In this document: piece by piece, positions 32,423-41,409 of the stretch
Layout: each line of letters starts with the position of its first letter
Position numbering within the stretch: the stretch's first letter is position 1
Source of the DNA: Kibdelosporangium philippinense
GTDB taxonomy: Bacteria > Actinomycetota > Actinomycetes > Mycobacteriales > Pseudonocardiaceae
Length of the DNA: 64,000 bases
Assembly (NCBI RefSeq): GCF_021390435.2
Contig: NZ_JAJVCN010000006.1
Location: 34,500 to 98,499, forward strand
Reading direction: 5' to 3'
Translations under genes and position numbers: made by a program
Notes under the pieces: model-generated
The model's database searches: none
What the model was told of the DNA's origin: nothing
Seen by the model: the letters and a program-made list of their open reading frames with translations, nothing else

Positions 32423-33571
32423 CTAGCACGAAGTGGACAGTACGTCCCGCAACGTGAAGTCGACCCAGGCGAAGCCGTGCGCCTGGCGCGTCACGCCACT
32501 GAGCTTGCGGCTCAGCGTTTGCGGGATCGGCTTGGCTTCCTTGCTCCACCAACCCTGGTCGGCCTCGTAACCGATCTGGTACAGCACCGGGTTCGGGTGG
32601 TAGAGGTCCGCCCATGCCTTCATCTCGGCCACATAGTCGGTGACATTGGTGAAGTACTGCGTGTCATCGACGAACACGATCTGGCCGCGGTAGGTCTTCG
32701 GCAGCGCCGCCGGGCTGAAGTGCTTGAGGAACAATGTGTACTGCGCATTGTGGCTCTTCACGCGCGATTCCCACTGCTGCGCGAGCGAATCCGTGACCGG
32801 GTCGTTGAGGTCCGCGCCACGCGGGTTGAACCACTCGACGTCGACACCGAACCCGAGCACGCTCGGGTGATGCTTGTAGCGCTTGAGCACGAGGTCGATC
32901 AGCGTTGGCATGTCAGCGAAGCCGGACTCGATCTGCAGCCAGACCTTGATGCCGTGGGTGTCGAAGTAGTCGAGGAACGGCTCGTGCTTGTCACTGCTCG
33001 CGAACTTGATCCGTGAGCCATAGTTGCGGCCGTCGCCAGGGTGCGGGAACTGCAGCGCCACACCGTTGTTGGAGATGTTGCCGACGATCCAGACGTTCGC
33101 TGGCGTCGACCCAGGGAAGTAGCCGGCCATTTGCTTGGTCGCCGTCTCCCAGCCACACGAGTTGGGGAAGGGGCTGATGCCGTAGCTGGAAGAGCGTGCG
33201 CCACCCCAGCGAACCGGGCCGTTGCCACCGCCCGGGTCACTCGTGGTGGTCAGGGTGAAGGGCGCGGAGTCGGGCGAAGTTCCGCTGGACCCCTTGGCAC
33301 GTACGCGGAAGGTGTACGAGGTCGACGGGTTCAGACCGGAGATGACCGCGTTCGGGATGGTCGCCCCGATGACCTTGGACGAACCGGTCCATCTGACTTC
33401 GTACTCGGAAGCACCCGACGATGTGTTCCATTCCAGCGTGACCGAGGTGCCGGTGACACTGAACGCCCGGACATTGGTCGGAGCAGGCGGAGCGGCGGCG
33501 GCGGTTGCAGGGAAGGCGGTCGCGACAGTGGCCGCGATCGCCAAGAGGACCAGGGACTTTCGGAATCCCAT
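32423..33571 (-). CDS. Secreted protein with FnIII domain and glycoside-hydrolase-like TIM-barrel region
   Basis: 382 residues. The signal peptide MGFRKSLVLLAIAATVATA ends AAAAPPAP. A fibronectin type III domain (residues ~30-112: PTNVRAFSVTGTSVTLEWNT to YTFRVRAKGSSG) is followed by a Gly-rich linker and a ~260-residue domain. KVWLQIESG, GFGVDVEWFNPRG and IVFVDDTQYF look like barrel strands, and the DVEW acidic pair resembles glycoside-hydrolase catalytic strands. No family number can be given with safety. Expected role: extracellular polysaccharide degradation. Confidence 0.8.
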   Translation of the reverse strand: MGFRKSLVLLAIAATVATAFPATAAAAPPAPTNVRAFSVTGTSVTLEWNTSSGASEYEVRWTGSSKVIGATIPNAVISGLNPSTSYTFRVRAKGSSGTSPDSAPFTLTTTSDPGGGNGPVRWGGARSSSYGISPFPNSCGWETATKQMAGYFPGSTPANVWIVGNISNNGVALQFPHPGDGRNYGSRIKFASSDKHEPFLDYFDTHGIKVWLQIESGFADMPTLIDLVLKRYKHHPSVLGFGVDVEWFNPRGADLNDPVTDSLAQQWESRVKSHNAQYTLFLKHFSPAALPKTYRGQIVFVDDTQYFTNVTDYVAEMKAWADLYHPNPVLYQIGYEADQGWWSKEAKPIPQTLSRKLSGVTRQAHGFAWVDFTLRDVLSTSC

Positions 33572-33690
33572 GGAGGTGTCGCCTTTCGCTGACGCGCGGC
33601 AGTACCCGGAGCGCGGGCATTGGCGGCGACCGCGATAGTTAACAAACTTTCCTAATGAATGATGCCAGTCCTGTCAACAGGCTGGTCCAG

Positions 33691-33738
33691 CCTCGTGAGT
33701 GGTTATGCGCGTTCTAACCCGCGTAACCACTCACGAGG
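33691..33738. repeat. Palindromic CTCGTGAGTGGTTA repeat, copy 3 (likely terminator)
   Basis: A 48-bp element with 23-bp arms differing at two inner positions. It ends 5 bp past the SDR stop at 33744 (minus strand), where it should end that transcript before the FnIII gene promoter. Confidence 0.8.
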
Positions 33739-33743
33739 GCTCA

Positions 33744-34538
33744 TTAACTCTGCTGGGCCGCATTCCACAGGTCTTGCATGGCCTCCAGGTAGACCTCTGA
33801 GTCCACGGCCCTCAGCCTCGCCGCCGGGATGATGTCGTCGGGATGGGTCTGGATCAAGAACCGTTCCTCAATCAACCCGCGCACCGCGATATCGGCCACG
33901 TCAACCGGGGCCATCGCATGATTGTCCAAGCCCATTCGGACGGCTCGGCCGACGGGATCGTCGTCCACCGCGAGCATCAGCGGCGTCTCGACCAACCCCG
34001 GGCACAGGCACGAGAAGCGAACCCCAGTGTGGCTGTACATCACGGCATAAGACTCCGCGAGCGCCAGAGCCGCGTGTTTGGTCACCGTGTACGGCGCCGC
34101 CCCAGGAGTCATGATCAAGCCGGCGGCGGAAGCCGTGTTGACCATGTAGCCCTCGCCGCGCTTGATCATCGCGGGTAGCAAGGCGCGCATCGCCCAGATG
34201 TGCGACATCACATGCACATTCCACTGCAGTTGCCAGCCTTCGTCGGTGACCTCAAGGCCGCCGATCGGCAATGGGACGCCCGCGTTGGAGAAGTACACGT
34301 CGATCTCGCCGTAGCGCTGTTCGGCTTCCGCGATCAGCCGAAGGATCTCCGATTCCCTGCTGACGTCGGCTTCGATCGCAAGACCGTCCACACGGAACGC
34401 CGTCTCCTGCGCGCCTGCGAAATCCTTGTCCGCGATGGTGATCCCTCGCGGACACTCCTTGGCGAACCGTTCGGCCAGCGCGGCTCCGATTCCGCTACCG
34501 CCGCCGGTGATCAGGACATGCCTGCCGCCGAACTCCAT
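33744..34538 (-). CDS. Classical SDR-family oxidoreductase
   Basis: 264 residues. The cofactor motif is ITGGGSGIGAAL, the NAG motif is FSNAGVPLP, the catalytic Ser is in VNTASAAG and the YxxxK is YTVTKHAAL, so all catalytic parts are present. ADKDF after the second strand suggests an NAD(H) preference. CPGLVETPLM is the usual substrate-side loop. The substrate is unknown. A 5-bp dyad lies upstream, and the repeat hairpin lies downstream. Confidence 0.92.
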   Translation of the reverse strand: MEFGGRHVLITGGGSGIGAALAERFAKECPRGITIADKDFAGAQETAFRVDGLAIEADVSRESEILRLIAEAEQRYGEIDVYFSNAGVPLPIGGLEVTDEGWQLQWNVHVMSHIWAMRALLPAMIKRGEGYMVNTASAAGLIMTPGAAPYTVTKHAALALAESYAVMYSHTGVRFSCLCPGLVETPLMLAVDDDPVGRAVRMGLDNHAMAPVDVADIAVRGLIEERFLIQTHPDDIIPAARLRAVDSEVYLEAMQDLWNAAQQS

Positions 34539-34550
34539 ACTTTCAATTTT

Positions 34551-34563
34551 AGTTGCGACAACT
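34551..34563. promoter_or_regulatory. Short dyad AGTTG-CGA-CAACT upstream of SDR gene
   Basis: A 5-3-5 inverted repeat 12 bp before the SDR start, in an AT-rich stretch between the SDR and the TPP-enzyme stop. It resembles TetR- or MarR-type half-site pairs. Confidence 0.4.
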
Positions 34564-34599
34564 TCCTATCGTCTGTCAACTTCTTGCCACTCGGGGGCC

Positions 34600-36195
34600 T
34601 CAGCCGAAAGCCTCGGCCAGCCACCACGACCCGCCATCAGACGCGATCTTCGCGTCGATCAGCAACGGGCGATCACGGGGTCCGTCCACCCATTCTGCCA
34701 CGCCGTCGAGGTCGCCGACACCGTGGACCGTGAGCGCGGCACAGCCGAAACCGCGCGCTATCTCGGCTATTCCGGGATCCGGAAAGACTACAGTGGACAA
34801 ATCGGCATCGTGTCCGAAGTGGTGGATCTCGGCACCGTACGCCGAATCGTTGTAGACCACGATCACCATCGGCAACTTGAGCCGGACGACCGTTTCAAGC
34901 TCGGCGATGCTCATCATGAACCCGCCGTCCCCGACCGCGGCGACCGGCAGCCGGTCCGGCCGGGCAAGCGCCGCGCCGATCGCGGTGAACAGACCGAGCC
35001 CGATCGACTGGAACGACTGGGTCATGCAGTACCCGAACTCGTCGGGAACGGACAGATAGGCGCTGGGATAACCCATGAAGTTCCCGGAATCCACCGAGAC
35101 GAGCCGGTCACGCGGGAGCAGTTCGTCCAGCCGAGCGGTCAGCTCACGCGGGTCGATGTGGGTGTCGGTGGACAGGTCCGGCACCGGCCACCCTGGACCA
35201 GCGGCGAGCCTGGATTGGACGGAGTCGCTGCGATATCCCTCGCGGACAGTGACCAATTCCGTCACGTCCTGTGCGGTCTGCCCGGCGTCGCCCTGCACCA
35301 CCAAATCGACGGGCTGGTGCGCCTGACCGCCGATGTCCACCTGCGCGGTCGTGCCCGTCAGCAGCTTGCCCCGGCGCGTTGTCCACTTCGTGAACGCCGA
35401 ACCCCAGCCCACGACCAGGTCGGCCTCGGTGATCAAATCGGCGGCCAGCGAAGACGAGAACCCGCCGGAAATGCCCAAAGACCACGGGTCGTCGTGGAAA
35501 AGCCCATGCGCTACGGCCGTGGTGGCCAGCAAAGCACCCGTCTTCGCGGCCAGCTCACGCAGTTCTTTCGCCGCGCCACGCGCACCACGCCCGGCGATGA
35601 ACACCGGCCGTTGCGCCTGTTCGATCATCGCGGCCAAATCCTCGACTGCCTTGCGGTTGGGCCGCATTGGCAGCAACGGTTCGACCGGCGAGAACGTCGC
35701 CGGGACGGCAGGAGCGGCCTGGACGTCCAACGGCAGGTTGAGCACGACGGTCCGGCGCTCGTGCACAGCCGTCCGGTAGGCCCGCACGGTGTCCGCGACC
35801 GCGGTCTCCGCCGAATGCACACGTTCGGACGTCGCACCCACCGCGATCACGGCCGAGTCCTGATCGATCCGGAAGTTGGCCAACACAGCCGAACCAGGGG
35901 TGTCCGCGGTGAGCACGATCATCGGCGTGCGCGCTTTGGCCGCTTCGGTGATCCCGGTCATCGCGTTCGTCAGGCCACAGCCCTGATGGAGGGACACCAG
36001 CGCGACCCGCCCGCTCATCCGGCCGTACGCGTCGGCCATGGTCGCCGCGCCCGCCTCGTGCCGGGTTGCGACAAAAGGGACGCCATGGGCACGAAGAGCG
36101 TTCGTCACATCGAAGTTGCCACTGCCCACAACGCCGAATGCCTGCGCCACACCAAGTTCCGCCAGCGTCTTGCCGACGATTTCAGCGACGTTCAT
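34600..36195 (-). CDS. Thiamine-pyrophosphate-dependent enzyme (acetolactate synthase / benzoylformate decarboxylase-like)
   Basis: 531 residues. The N-terminal pyrimidine-binding domain contains VATRHEAGAATMADAYGRMSG, with the catalytic Glu in RHEAGA. A central Rossmann-like domain follows. The C-terminal PP-binding domain has AVGDGGFMMS with the later YNDSAYG, the GDG-N metal/ThDP motif. It is a decarboxylase or carboligase acting on a 2-oxo acid. The start overlaps the cyclase stop by 4 bp (ATGA). Relatives beside a cyclase act in aromatic-acid or mandelate-type degradation; the exact substrate is open. Confidence 0.9.
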   Translation of the reverse strand: MNVAEIVGKTLAELGVAQAFGVVGSGNFDVTNALRAHGVPFVATRHEAGAATMADAYGRMSGRVALVSLHQGCGLTNAMTGITEAAKARTPMIVLTADTPGSAVLANFRIDQDSAVIAVGATSERVHSAETAVADTVRAYRTAVHERRTVVLNLPLDVQAAPAVPATFSPVEPLLPMRPNRKAVEDLAAMIEQAQRPVFIAGRGARGAAKELRELAAKTGALLATTAVAHGLFHDDPWSLGISGGFSSSLAADLITEADLVVGWGSAFTKWTTRRGKLLTGTTAQVDIGGQAHQPVDLVVQGDAGQTAQDVTELVTVREGYRSDSVQSRLAAGPGWPVPDLSTDTHIDPRELTARLDELLPRDRLVSVDSGNFMGYPSAYLSVPDEFGYCMTQSFQSIGLGLFTAIGAALARPDRLPVAAVGDGGFMMSIAELETVVRLKLPMVIVVYNDSAYGAEIHHFGHDADLSTVVFPDPGIAEIARGFGCAALTVHGVGDLDGVAEWVDGPRDRPLLIDAKIASDGGSWWLAEAFG

Positions 36196-36941
36196 CGTTC
36201 CACCATCGCAAAAACCCTGGCGGGGCTGCCCGATCCGCCGACGATCGGCAACGGCGACACCACGAGCATCGTGCCTGTCGCGGGCAGCGTCTCCAGGTTG
36301 CGCAGAAGGGTGAGCCCGTGCTTACCCGCGCCCATCATGTAGTTGTGACACGGGAAAGGCGGGTCGAAACTGTGCGCCGCACCAGCATCCGTGCCGACGG
36401 TTTCCACGCCTACACCCGTTAACGGTGTCTCCTCAGCGAGCCATCGAGCGCACTCCGCCGACATGCCCGGATTACGCGCTTCGTTGAGGACGTCGGGCCG
36501 CGCGGACCAGCCGCTGCGCACGAGCAGCCACCCGCCGTCGGGCAGGGCTCCGTGCGCGGACTCCCAGCGCTTGACGTCGTCGATCTCCAGCAGGAAGTCG
36601 TCGTTTCCGGCGACTGCGCTGGACACGTCGATCACGACCGCGGGCGCGACCAGGGTCTTGATCGGGACCTGGGACACGTCGTGGCCGTCCTTGCCGGACA
36701 CCCAGTGCACGGGAACGTCCAGGTGCGTGCCCGTGTGCTCGCCGGTGTGGATGTTGTTCCAGTACCAGGCCGGGCCTTTCTCGTCGTACCGGCTGATCTC
36801 TTCGAGCTGGAACGGGATCGTGTTGGCGAACGGGTCGGGCAGCTGCAGGATCGGCGTGCTGGACGAGAGTGGCGCGGTCAGGTCGATGATCTCGACTCCG
36901 CCGGTGGAAATCGCGTCACGAAGCTGATCAAGCAGACCCAT
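36192..36941 (-). CDS. Cyclase-family protein (kynurenine-formamidase-like hydrolase)
   Basis: 249 residues from ATG 36941; an adjacent ATG at 36944 is equally possible. The metal-binding signature HTGEHTGTHLDVPVHW (HxGTHxDxPxH) defines the family, and TPLTGVGVETVGTDAG is the second conserved block. Members are Mn/Zn-dependent amide or lactone hydrolases. It is the first gene of an operon with the TPP-dependent enzyme. Its 5' end overlaps the end of the frameshifted GNAT gene by 14 bp in the same direction. Confidence 0.9.
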   Translation of the reverse strand: MGLLDQLRDAISTGGVEIIDLTAPLSSSTPILQLPDPFANTIPFQLEEISRYDEKGPAWYWNNIHTGEHTGTHLDVPVHWVSGKDGHDVSQVPIKTLVAPAVVIDVSSAVAGNDDFLLEIDDVKRWESAHGALPDGGWLLVRSGWSARPDVLNEARNPGMSAECARWLAEETPLTGVGVETVGTDAGAAHSFDPPFPCHNYMMGAGKHGLTLLRNLETLPATGTMLVVSPLPIVGGSGSPARVFAMVER

Positions 36942-37528
36942 CATCGTTCCCTTCGTCGGTTGGCAGCCGAGCGTGCAGGTGTCCGTCGTGCAGGCCGTCC
37001 ACGTGCGACATTGCCGCCCGAATGGTGCCTTCGGGCGCGTATCCGGCGGTCGTCGCGACGCGGCACGAAGCAATGTTCGCCGTCGAGTGCTTCAAGAACA
37101 ACCGCTGGAAGCCGGCCGCTTCGAAACACCACGTCGTCATCAACCGGACGGCCCTGGCCGCCAAGCCCGCGCCCCGCGCTTCGGGCAGCAGCCAGTAGGT
37201 CAGTTCGGCGACTGCGGACTCCAGGTCGACGCTACGCAGCCCGATCTGGCCGACCGCGCGGTCGTTGTCGGTGATCGCCCAGCTTGTCTTCGGTCTCGTT
37301 CTGCCAGCCGTGGTTCCATCTGACGATCCACGCCAAGGCTTCCTCGTCCGAGTCCATCCGGCGGGGGTGCCAGCGTTGGATGTCCGGCCAGTCGAACGCG
37401 GCCCGGACTACCGGGACATCCTCGGCACGCCACGGCCGCAGGGCGAACCGGTCATCGATCGCGAGGATTGGCTGGGTCAGCGCCTTCAACGAACCCGAGG
37501 GCAGAAGTGGTTCATACAGGATCGGCAC
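36928..37528 (-). pseudogene. GNAT-family N-acetyltransferase, frameshifted
   Basis: The first part (start 37528) reads PILAIDDRFALRPWRAEDVPVVRAAF, then NHGWQNET, and goes out of frame near 37270-37290. The shifted frame continues SWAITDNDRAVGQIGL, TYWLLPEARGAGLAARAVRL (the acetyl-CoA loop) and KHSTANIASCRVATTAGYAPEG, to the stop at 36928. A one-base insertion explains the break. Repaired, it is a ~199-residue RimJ/RimL-type acetyltransferase. It lies 3 bp after the PaaX stop, so it belongs to the PaaX transcript. Confidence 0.8.
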
Positions 37529-37531
37529 TCT

Positions 37532-38344
37532 TCACGATCGTACGGGAATCTCGTCGATCACCTCGGTGGCGATGGCGCACGCGGGAGCGCGGTAGAAATC
37601 GGCCAGCGCGTTGAACGTCTCCTCGGCGCGGATCGCGGGCCAGTCGCGGGCGAGGTGCTCGGCGGGCAGATGCGGGTCCTGGCGCACCAGGTTGAGCCAG
37701 TCGGTGTGCAGGATCAGTTGCCGTGCCAGGTCGTCGCGTGCCGAGGGCAGCGGGTCCTTGATGTCCCAGCGGGCAAGGAACTCCTGATAACGCGCCGCGA
37801 TCGCCTCGGTGTCGAACGCCTTGTGCACGAGATCGGCGGATTCGGTCGGTTTGGCGTGCTGCGCGGTGAAGACCGTGACGTTTTCGGCGAGGTCGAGATG
37901 CTCGACGATCGCGCCCGCGTCCTTGATGCCGGGCGCGATCCACAGACCGTTCTGCAGCAGGCCGAACCCGGCCCAGATCAGCTGGGAGCGCAGGTCGTGC
38001 CGGTCGCTGCGGCGGCCTTCCGGCATGGAGAAGGCCACCACTGTCCAGTTGCCGTCCCAGTCCCGGTTCACCGCGCCGGTCTGGAACATCCGCCGCTTGC
38101 CGTCCGCCAGCACGTCTGTGGCGCGCTGGGAGAGTCCGAAGTAGACACGGCGGCCCTTGCGATGGCGTTCGAGCAGACCTCGGCCGGCCATTCGGGTCAG
38201 CGTCGAGCGGACCGCTTCCTCGGACACCCCGACGCGATCGAGGACGTCGATGATGCTGCCCGAATACACCGCCGAATCGCGTTCGAGCAGGTAGATGCCC
38301 AGAAAGCTGAGCATGAGCGGCTGCGGTCGTGCCTGGTCCTCCAC
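37532..38344 (-). CDS. PaaX-family transcriptional regulator
   Basis: 270 residues. The N-terminal winged helix (LSFLGIYLLERDSAVYSGSIIDVLDRVGVSEEAVRSTLTRMAGRGLLE) and the central GNWTVVAFSMPEGRRSDRHDLRSQLIWAGFG block are typical of PaaX/PaaX-like repressors, which respond to acyl- or aryl-CoA. It is divergent from a catabolic operon (SDR, amidohydrolase, MaoC, CoA ligase), its likely target. A 10-bp palindrome lies between. Confidence 0.9.
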   Translation of the reverse strand: MEDQARPQPLMLSFLGIYLLERDSAVYSGSIIDVLDRVGVSEEAVRSTLTRMAGRGLLERHRKGRRVYFGLSQRATDVLADGKRRMFQTGAVNRDWDGNWTVVAFSMPEGRRSDRHDLRSQLIWAGFGLLQNGLWIAPGIKDAGAIVEHLDLAENVTVFTAQHAKPTESADLVHKAFDTEAIAARYQEFLARWDIKDPLPSARDDLARQLILHTDWLNLVRQDPHLPAEHLARDWPAIRAEETFNALADFYRAPACAIATEVIDEIPVRS

Positions 38345-38370
38345 ATCGGCAAGACTAGGTCACGCCAATG

Positions 38371-38380
38371 TTGTGCACAA
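38371..38380. promoter_or_regulatory. Palindrome TTGTGCACAA between PaaX and catabolic operon
   Basis: A perfect 10-bp palindrome 27 bp before the PaaX start and 40 bp before the SDR start. It is followed by TTGACG (38383-38388) and TACGTT (38407-38412), 18 bp apart, a candidate promoter for the SDR operon. Likely a PaaX operator, by position. Confidence 0.5.
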
Positions 38381-38419
38381 TGTTGACGCTCGTCATTAAT
38401 CTGACGTACGTTGCCTGGC

Positions 38420-38997
38420 ATGGACCTGACAGGCAACGTCGCGGTCGTCACGGGAGCGGGACGCGGCCTCGGTCGTGCCTACGCCGAAGCCCTCGCGGCC
38501 AACGGCGCCGCAGTGGTCGTGAACGACGTGGACGCGCAAGCCGCCACGCAAGTCGTGAAGGCGATCGGTGATCGTGCGGTCGCGGCCGTTGGCCCAGTCG
38601 GCAGTGCGGAAGTCGCGGATCAGTTGGTGGACAAGGCCGTCACGGAGTTCGGGCAGCTGGACGTGATGGTCACCAACGCGGGCATCCTGCGCGACCGGGT
38701 GCTCTGGAAGATGACGGACGAGGACTTCGACGCGGTCATCGACGTCCACCTGCGCGGCACGTTCACATGCGCCCGAGCCGCGGCGAACCGGATGCGGGAA
38801 CAGGGGAGCGGCGGTCGTCTGATTCTGATCTCCTCACCCGCTGGCCAACGCGGCAACTTCGGGCAGACCAACTATTCGGCTGCCAAGGCCGGGATCGTCG
38901 CGATGGCGCGGACGTGAGCGATGGAGCTGGCCAAGGCACGGATCACGGTGAACGCGGTCGTGCCGGTCGCGGCGACCGACATGACCAAGACCATCCC
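38420..38997 (+). pseudogene. SDR oxidoreductase, 3'-truncated and with an internal TGA
   Basis: The frame opens MDLTGNVAVVTGAGRGLGRA (cofactor motif) and has VTNAGILRDRV, ISSPAGQRG and YSAAKAGIVAMART, with the YxxxK intact. TGA at 38915-38917 stands where relatives have Trp. The same frame continues AMELAKARITVNAVVPVAAT and stops resembling an SDR at ~38997, where amidohydrolase sequence begins. The C-terminal third is absent. Relatives (fabG-like or 17-beta-HSD-type) act on acyl-CoA or steroid intermediates. Non-functional as read. Confidence 0.8.
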
Positions 38998-39441
38998 GAG
39001 GCGATCGAGGAACTCGGCGTCCCCGCGTTGTTCCACACTGGACAGACCGGGATCGGCGCCGGCGTGCCGGGCGGTGGCGGGATTCGGCTGAAGTACTCCA
39101 ACCCGATGCTGATTGACGACGTGGCGGTGGACTTCCCGCAATTGCGGATCATCCTCGCGCACCCGTCCTTCCCTTGGCAGGACGAGGCTTTGGCGGTCGC
39201 GACGCACAAGCCGTACGTCTACATCGACCTGTCCGGTTGATCGCCGAAGTACTTCCCGCCGCAACTCGTCCGGTACGCCAACTCGTTGTTGCAGGACAAG
39301 GTGCTGTTCGGCTCGGACTATCCGGTGATCACGCCGGACCGCTGGCTGGCCGACTTCGCCAAGCTGGAGATCAAACCCGAAGTGCGGCCCAAGATCCTGA
39401 AACACAACGCGATCCGACTTCTACGCCTGGAGAAGACATGA
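38995..39441 (+). pseudogene. Amidohydrolase (amidohydrolase-2 type) 3' fragment with internal TGA
   Basis: Without any start of its own, the frame begins PEAIEELGVPALFHTGQTGI and continues LKYSNPMLIDDVAVDFPQL, ILAHPSFPWQDEALA, KPYVYIDLSG, a TGA (39238-39240), then SPKYFPPQLVRYANSLLQDK and FGSDYPVITPDRW. The HTG, AHP and SDYP blocks are the metal and catalytic parts of the family. The TGA again replaces Trp. The 5' half is lost at the junction with the SDR. It ends ACATGACC, overlapping the MaoC start. Confidence 0.8.
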
Positions 39442-39896
39442 CCACGCGCGCGCACGGGCTTGCCGGACTCAAGGCACTGGCAGGCAAAGACCTCGGCCAC
39501 ACCGGCTGGTGGGAGATCACGCAGGACCGCGTCAACACCTTCGCCGACGCCACCGACGACCACCAGTGGATCCACGTCGACCCGGCACGCGCGGCCGAAG
39601 GTCCATTCAAGACAACCATCGCGCACGGCTACCTGACGCTCTCCTTGCTGCCCGCGCTTTCCTCGGAGTTGCTGGTGATCGAGGGTGTCGGGATGGGCAT
39701 CAACTATGGACTCGACCGGGTGCGGTTCCCAGCTCCCGTACCGGTCGGCAGCAAGATCCGGTTGACCGGGATCGTCGTCTCGGTCGACGAGGTGCAGGGT
39801 GACGGCGTCCAGATGGTGCGGGACCTCACCGTCGAGATCGACGGTTCCGAGAAGCCCGCGTGTGTTGCCCGCTGGGTGTCCCGCCACTACGCCTGA
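39438..39896 (+). CDS. MaoC-family dehydratase
   Basis: 152 residues, from an ATG with GGAGAA upstream. The hot-dog fold signature is DRVNTFADATDDHQWIHVDPARA with the catalytic Asp/His pair, then TIAHGYLTLSLLPAL. Single-domain MaoC enzymes hydrate enoyl-CoA. It is intact within an otherwise damaged operon and is followed 11 bp later by the CoA-ligase gene. Confidence 0.92.
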   Translation: MTTRAHGLAGLKALAGKDLGHTGWWEITQDRVNTFADATDDHQWIHVDPARAAEGPFKTTIAHGYLTLSLLPALSSELLVIEGVGMGINYGLDRVRFPAPVPVGSKIRLTGIVVSVDEVQGDGVQMVRDLTVEIDGSEKPACVARWVSRHYA

Positions 39897-39907
39897 AGGA
39901 GCGCGCG

Positions 39908-41348
39908 ATGACCAACGAAGGACTAGGCGGCTGGCCCGCGCGCCGGGCGTTGATGACGCCGGAGCGTACCGCGATCATCTATCAGGACAAGGCAACGACG
40001 TACGGCGAGTTCTTCACGCGGGCGACCAAAGTGGCCTCAAGGTTGCGCGCGGACGGCATTGAGAAGGGAGATCGGGTCGGCTATCTCGGGCCGAACCACC
40101 CTGCCTTCGTGGAAACCATGTTCGCGGCCCACATGCTCGGCGCGATCTTCGTACCGCTGAACTTCCGGCTCGCCACACCGGAACTCGAGTACATGATCTC
40201 GGACGCGGGCATCAAGATCCTGGTCCGTGACCCGGCGACCGCCGAGGTCACCGGAACGAAGATCATCTCACTCGACGACTACGAAGCCTGGCTGGCCGCG
40301 GGTTCGGCCGACCCGATCGACGCGCCGGTCGCGCAGGACGAGATCGCGTTCATCCTCTACACCTCGGGCACGACCGGGCGGCCGAAGGGCGCGATGCTGA
40401 GTCACGCCAACCAGATCTGGAACAGCTACAACGTGCTGGTCGCGTTCGACGTGGCCGGTGACGAGGTCTCGCTGATCGCCGCGCCCTTGTTCCACGTCGC
40501 CGCGCTCGGGCAGTTGCTGCTGCCCACGTTTCTCAAGGGCGGCTGCTCTGTGCTCACCCCGACTTGGGACGTTGATGCCGCGTTCGACCTCATCGAGCGC
40601 TACCGGATCACGTGGATCTTCGGTGTGACAACGATGTTCGCCTCGCTTGTGCAGTCTTCCCGTTGGGCGGAAGCGGATCTGTCGTCGGTGCGGAGCCCTG
40701 ATGTCCGGTGGCGCACCGATCCCGGTGTCGTTGATCGAGGCGTACCAGGAACGCGGACTGGTGTTCCAGCAAGGCTATGGGCTCACCGAGACCTCGCCAG
40801 GCGCGACCCTGCTCGAGGCCAGCCAGAGTATCCGCAAGGCCGGATCCGCTGGTGTGCCGGTGTTCTTCGGATCGATCAAGGTCGAGGCGCCGACCGGGCG
40901 ACCCGGCGAGGTGCTGATCAAAGGACCGCACGTCACGCCGGGTTACTGGAACAACCCCGTGGCGACCAACGCGGCCTTCGATGATGGCTGGTTCCGCTCG
41001 GGGGACCTCGCGATCCTGGATGACGAGGGCTACCTCTACGTCGTCGACCGGGTGAAGGACATGTACATCTCCGGCGGCGAGAACGTCTATCCGGCCGAGG
41101 TCGAGGGCGTGATCTTCGGGCATCCGGCGGTCGCCGAGGTGGCCGTGATCGGGGTGCCGGACCCGAAGTGGGGTGAGGTCGGCAAGGCCTTCGTCGTCTG
41201 CCGCCCCGACACCGAGCTCACCATTACGGACCTGCGCGGATTCCTGGCAGGCAGACTGGCCAAGTACAAGATCCCGGCCTATCTCGAACTGGTCGACGGG
41301 ATGCCACGCACCGCGTCCGGCAAGGTGCAGAAGGCCAAGCTGCGTTGA
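39908..41348 (+). pseudogene. AMP-dependent acyl-CoA synthetase, frameshifted
   Basis: ATG 39908 has GAAGGAG upstream. The first frame carries YTSGTTGRPKGAMLSH (P-loop) and runs to LSSVRS near 40695. A +1 frame then continues LMSGGAPIPVSLIEAYQERG, YGLTETSPG, FRSGDLAILDDEG, DMYISGGENVYPAEVE and TASGKVQKAK with the catalytic Lys, to 41348. The break is at a CCC run (40696-40698): one C fewer restores a ~480-residue enzyme. It would activate a carboxylic acid to its CoA ester for the operon's beta-oxidation-like steps. Confidence 0.85.
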
Positions 41349-41373
41349 CAATCCCCGGTCGTGAACGTATGTT
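41345..41373 (+). promoter_or_regulatory. Strong promoter of methyltransferase-TetR operon
   Basis: TTGACA (41345-41350), a 17-bp spacer and TATGTT (41368-41373). The -35 overlaps the stop codon of the ligase gene. Confidence 0.7.
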
Positions 41374-41389
41374 CATGAACAAGCGTTCA
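41362..41389. promoter_or_regulatory. TetR-type operator cluster (GAAC/GTTC half-sites)
   Basis: Overlapping dyads cover the -10: TGTTCATGAACA (41370-41381) is a perfect palindrome, TGAAC-AAGC-GTTCA (41376-41389) is a second, and GAACGTATGTTC (41363-41374) a third. Half-sites recur about every 8-9 bp, which suits two TetR dimers. Confidence 0.65.
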
Positions 41390-41409
41390 TGACGATCCAG
41401 GGGGCGACG

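Noticed and set aside
34426..36342. 638-residue plus-strand ORF opposite the TPP enzyme
   Set aside because: Antisense shadow; the minus strand has full ThDP-enzyme motifs.
38915..39240. TGA codons in the SDR/amidohydrolase region as recoded (selenocysteine or Trp)
   Set aside because: Both sit at Trp positions in an already deleted, fused region; no SECIS-like element is evident and all other genes use TGA as stop.
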